From Aurantiacibacter atlanticus (GTDB lineage: Bacteria; Pseudomonadota; Alphaproteobacteria; Sphingomonadales; Sphingomonadaceae), in NCBI RefSeq assembly GCF_001077815.2, contig NZ_CP011310.1, forward strand, positions 1,364,001-1,428,000: a stretch of DNA of 64,000 nt, read 5' to 3'. Made by a program: the position numbers and the translations under genes. Each line of letters begins with the position of its first letter. Within the stretch, counting starts at the first letter, position 1. Below the pieces are notes generated by a model, which had not been told where the DNA came from, ran no database searches, and saw only the letters and a program-made list of their open reading frames with translations. Below, piece after piece: positions 63,019-64,000 of this stretch.

Positions 63019-64000
63019 ATGCGTCGCGCCCTTGCCATTCTGATGCTTGCCACTGCGCCAATTGCCCTGATCTCCGCTTGCACGCCTGCGGCACAGGAGG
63101 CCTCCGCACAGGGGTATGACATGTCGGCCAGCCGCGCGACGATTGCCGATGTCGATATGGCGCCGGAGACGTCCTACCTCTCCAATGAAGAACGCCAGGT
63201 GGTCAATCTGCTGATCGAAGCCAGCGGGTATATGGACGAGATTTACCTGCGCCAGCGCGGCGCGGATCTACCCGAAATGCGTGCGGAGATCGAGGCCAGC
63301 GGCGATGCTGACACACTTGACATGTTTGATCGTCATTTCGGCCCATGGGACAGCGTGGCGGATAACCACCCCTTCTACGGCGACACCGAATGGCCCGAGG
63401 GTGCGGGCTTCTATCCGGCTGATCTGACCCGCGAAGAATTTGACGCCTATCTCGAAGCCTATCCCGACCAGCGCAACGCCTTGATGAGTCCTTATACAAT
63501 TGTGCGACGCGACGGCGAAACCTTCACCGCTATTCCCTATAGCGAGGCTTATGCAGAATTCCTCGAGCCGGCTGCAGAACTGCTGCGCGAAGCTGCGGGA
63601 ATCACCACCAATGCCAGTCTGAAGCGCTTCCTCACCTTGCGCGCTGACAGCTTCCTTTCAGACGATTATTACGAAAGCGAAATGGCGTGGATGGACCTGG
63701 AGGACACGCCCATCGAAATCGCCATTGGGCCGTATGAAGTCTATACTGACCGCCTCTATGGCACAAAGACAGCGTTCGAAAGCTTCGTAACGTTGAAAAA
63801 CCCTGCTGAAAGCGCCGCGCTTGATCGGTATGTCGGCTATTTGCGTGACATGGAGGGTAACCTCCCCATCGATTCGCAATATCACAATTTCGCGCGCGGT
63901 TTTGAAAGCCCGATTGCGGTCGCGGATCAGATCCATGGCGGCGGCGATAATGTACCCGGCGTGCAAACAATCGCCTTCAACCTGCCAAATGACGAACGGG
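63019..64000 (+). CDS. M49-like dipeptidyl peptidase/Zn hydrolase lipoprotein (3' truncated by window)
   Basis: The frame opens at ATG 63019 and runs off the window end (327 full codons). It starts with a lipoprotein signal 'LISAC' (Cys21). The rest resembles the N-terminal part of bacterial dipeptidyl-peptidase III-like 'Zn-dependent hydrolases' ('EIAIGPYEVYTDRLYGTKTAFESFV'). The zinc motif HEXXGH would be beyond the window end, so the catalytic claim is untested here. Confidence 0.7.
   Translation, partial: MRRALAILMLATAPIALISACTPAAQEASAQGYDMSASRATIADVDMAPETSYLSNEERQVVNLLIEASGYMDEIYLRQRGADLPEMRAEIEASGDADTLDMFDRHFGPWDSVADNHPFYGDTEWPEGAGFYPADLTREEFDAYLEAYPDQRNALMSPYTIVRRDGETFTAIPYSEAYAEFLEPAAELLREAAGITTNASLKRFLTLRADSFLSDDYYESEMAWMDLEDTPIEIAIGPYEVYTDRLYGTKTAFESFVTLKNPAESAALDRYVGYLRDMEGNLPIDSQYHNFARGFESPIAVADQIHGGGDNVPGVQTIAFNLPNDER

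Noticed and set aside
1..64000. Mobile elements, prophage or CRISPR arrays
   Set aside because: No transposase, integrase, capsid or cas-like protein and no repeated spaced arrays were seen.

Overview
This 64 kb window is a stretch of chromosome from an alphaproteobacterium of the order Sphingomonadales, most likely Erythrobacteraceae (Erythrobacter, Altererythrobacter or a relative). This rests on recognised gene families and gene order, not on a database search. The blocks ctaB-coxF-ctaG-coxC-DUF983-SURF1-thrC, mutY/dciA-dsbA-dsbA-smc and nfuA-rutE-tsaB-rimI-mucR-fur-plsC-miaB-phoH-ybeY-corC are typical of that order. MucR, an alphaproteobacterial Fur and class II DAHP synthase agree. DNA is GC-rich and about 95% coding, with many 1-4 bp start/stop overlaps. 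I see no insertion sequence, prophage, CRISPR array, rRNA operon or base-composition island.

Layout. 1-5.5 kb: cytochrome c oxidase assembly genes and subunit III, then threonine synthase and a methyltransferase. 5.5-9.4 kb: DUF1499, folate (folB) and molybdenum cofactor (moaA, moaD, moaE) genes and a small membrane protein. 9.4-11.1 kb: a putative lipoprotein, then rplU-rpmA with a candidate promoter, a leader hairpin and two terminators. 11.1-15.9 kb: acetyltransferase, a PF10118 hydrolase divergent from its probable TetR repressor, YgfZ, dihydroorotase and an EamA transporter. 16-27.9 kb: astD, selO, an alpha/beta hydrolase, a glycosyltransferase, a YfgM-like protein, bamB, an isoprenylcysteine-methyltransferase-like membrane protein, ubiA, rsmE and gshA. 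28-29 kb: a VOC-family gene divergent from soxR, with a near-perfect SoxR box. 29-35.9 kb: smc, two DsbA-type genes, dciA, mutY and a small membrane protein. 36-43 kb: a serine hydrolase, nudC, small unknowns, mgtE, a cyclophilin, a LysR regulator. 42.5-50.9 kb: the long minus-strand housekeeping run from nfuA to corC. 50.9-64 kb: M16 peptidase, DAHP synthase, a MASE1-GGDEF diguanylate cyclase, egtB-egtD (ergothioneine), a retropepsin-like protease, a flippase, tRNA-Gln, a YghU-like glutathione transferase and the start of an M49-like peptidase that runs off the window.

Several genes share a theme of redox and thiol management: gshA, soxR with its VOC target, egtBD, two DsbA proteins, nfuA, the YghU homologue and the oxidase assembly genes. 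I found no clearly undescribed multi-gene system. The items most worth a second look are regulatory (SoxR box, hairpin in the rplU leader, TetR palindrome) and a few unexplained small proteins (the SDR-like half protein after folB, the 41-residue CoxF-like peptide, the 9.0-10.0 kb membrane protein and lipoprotein).
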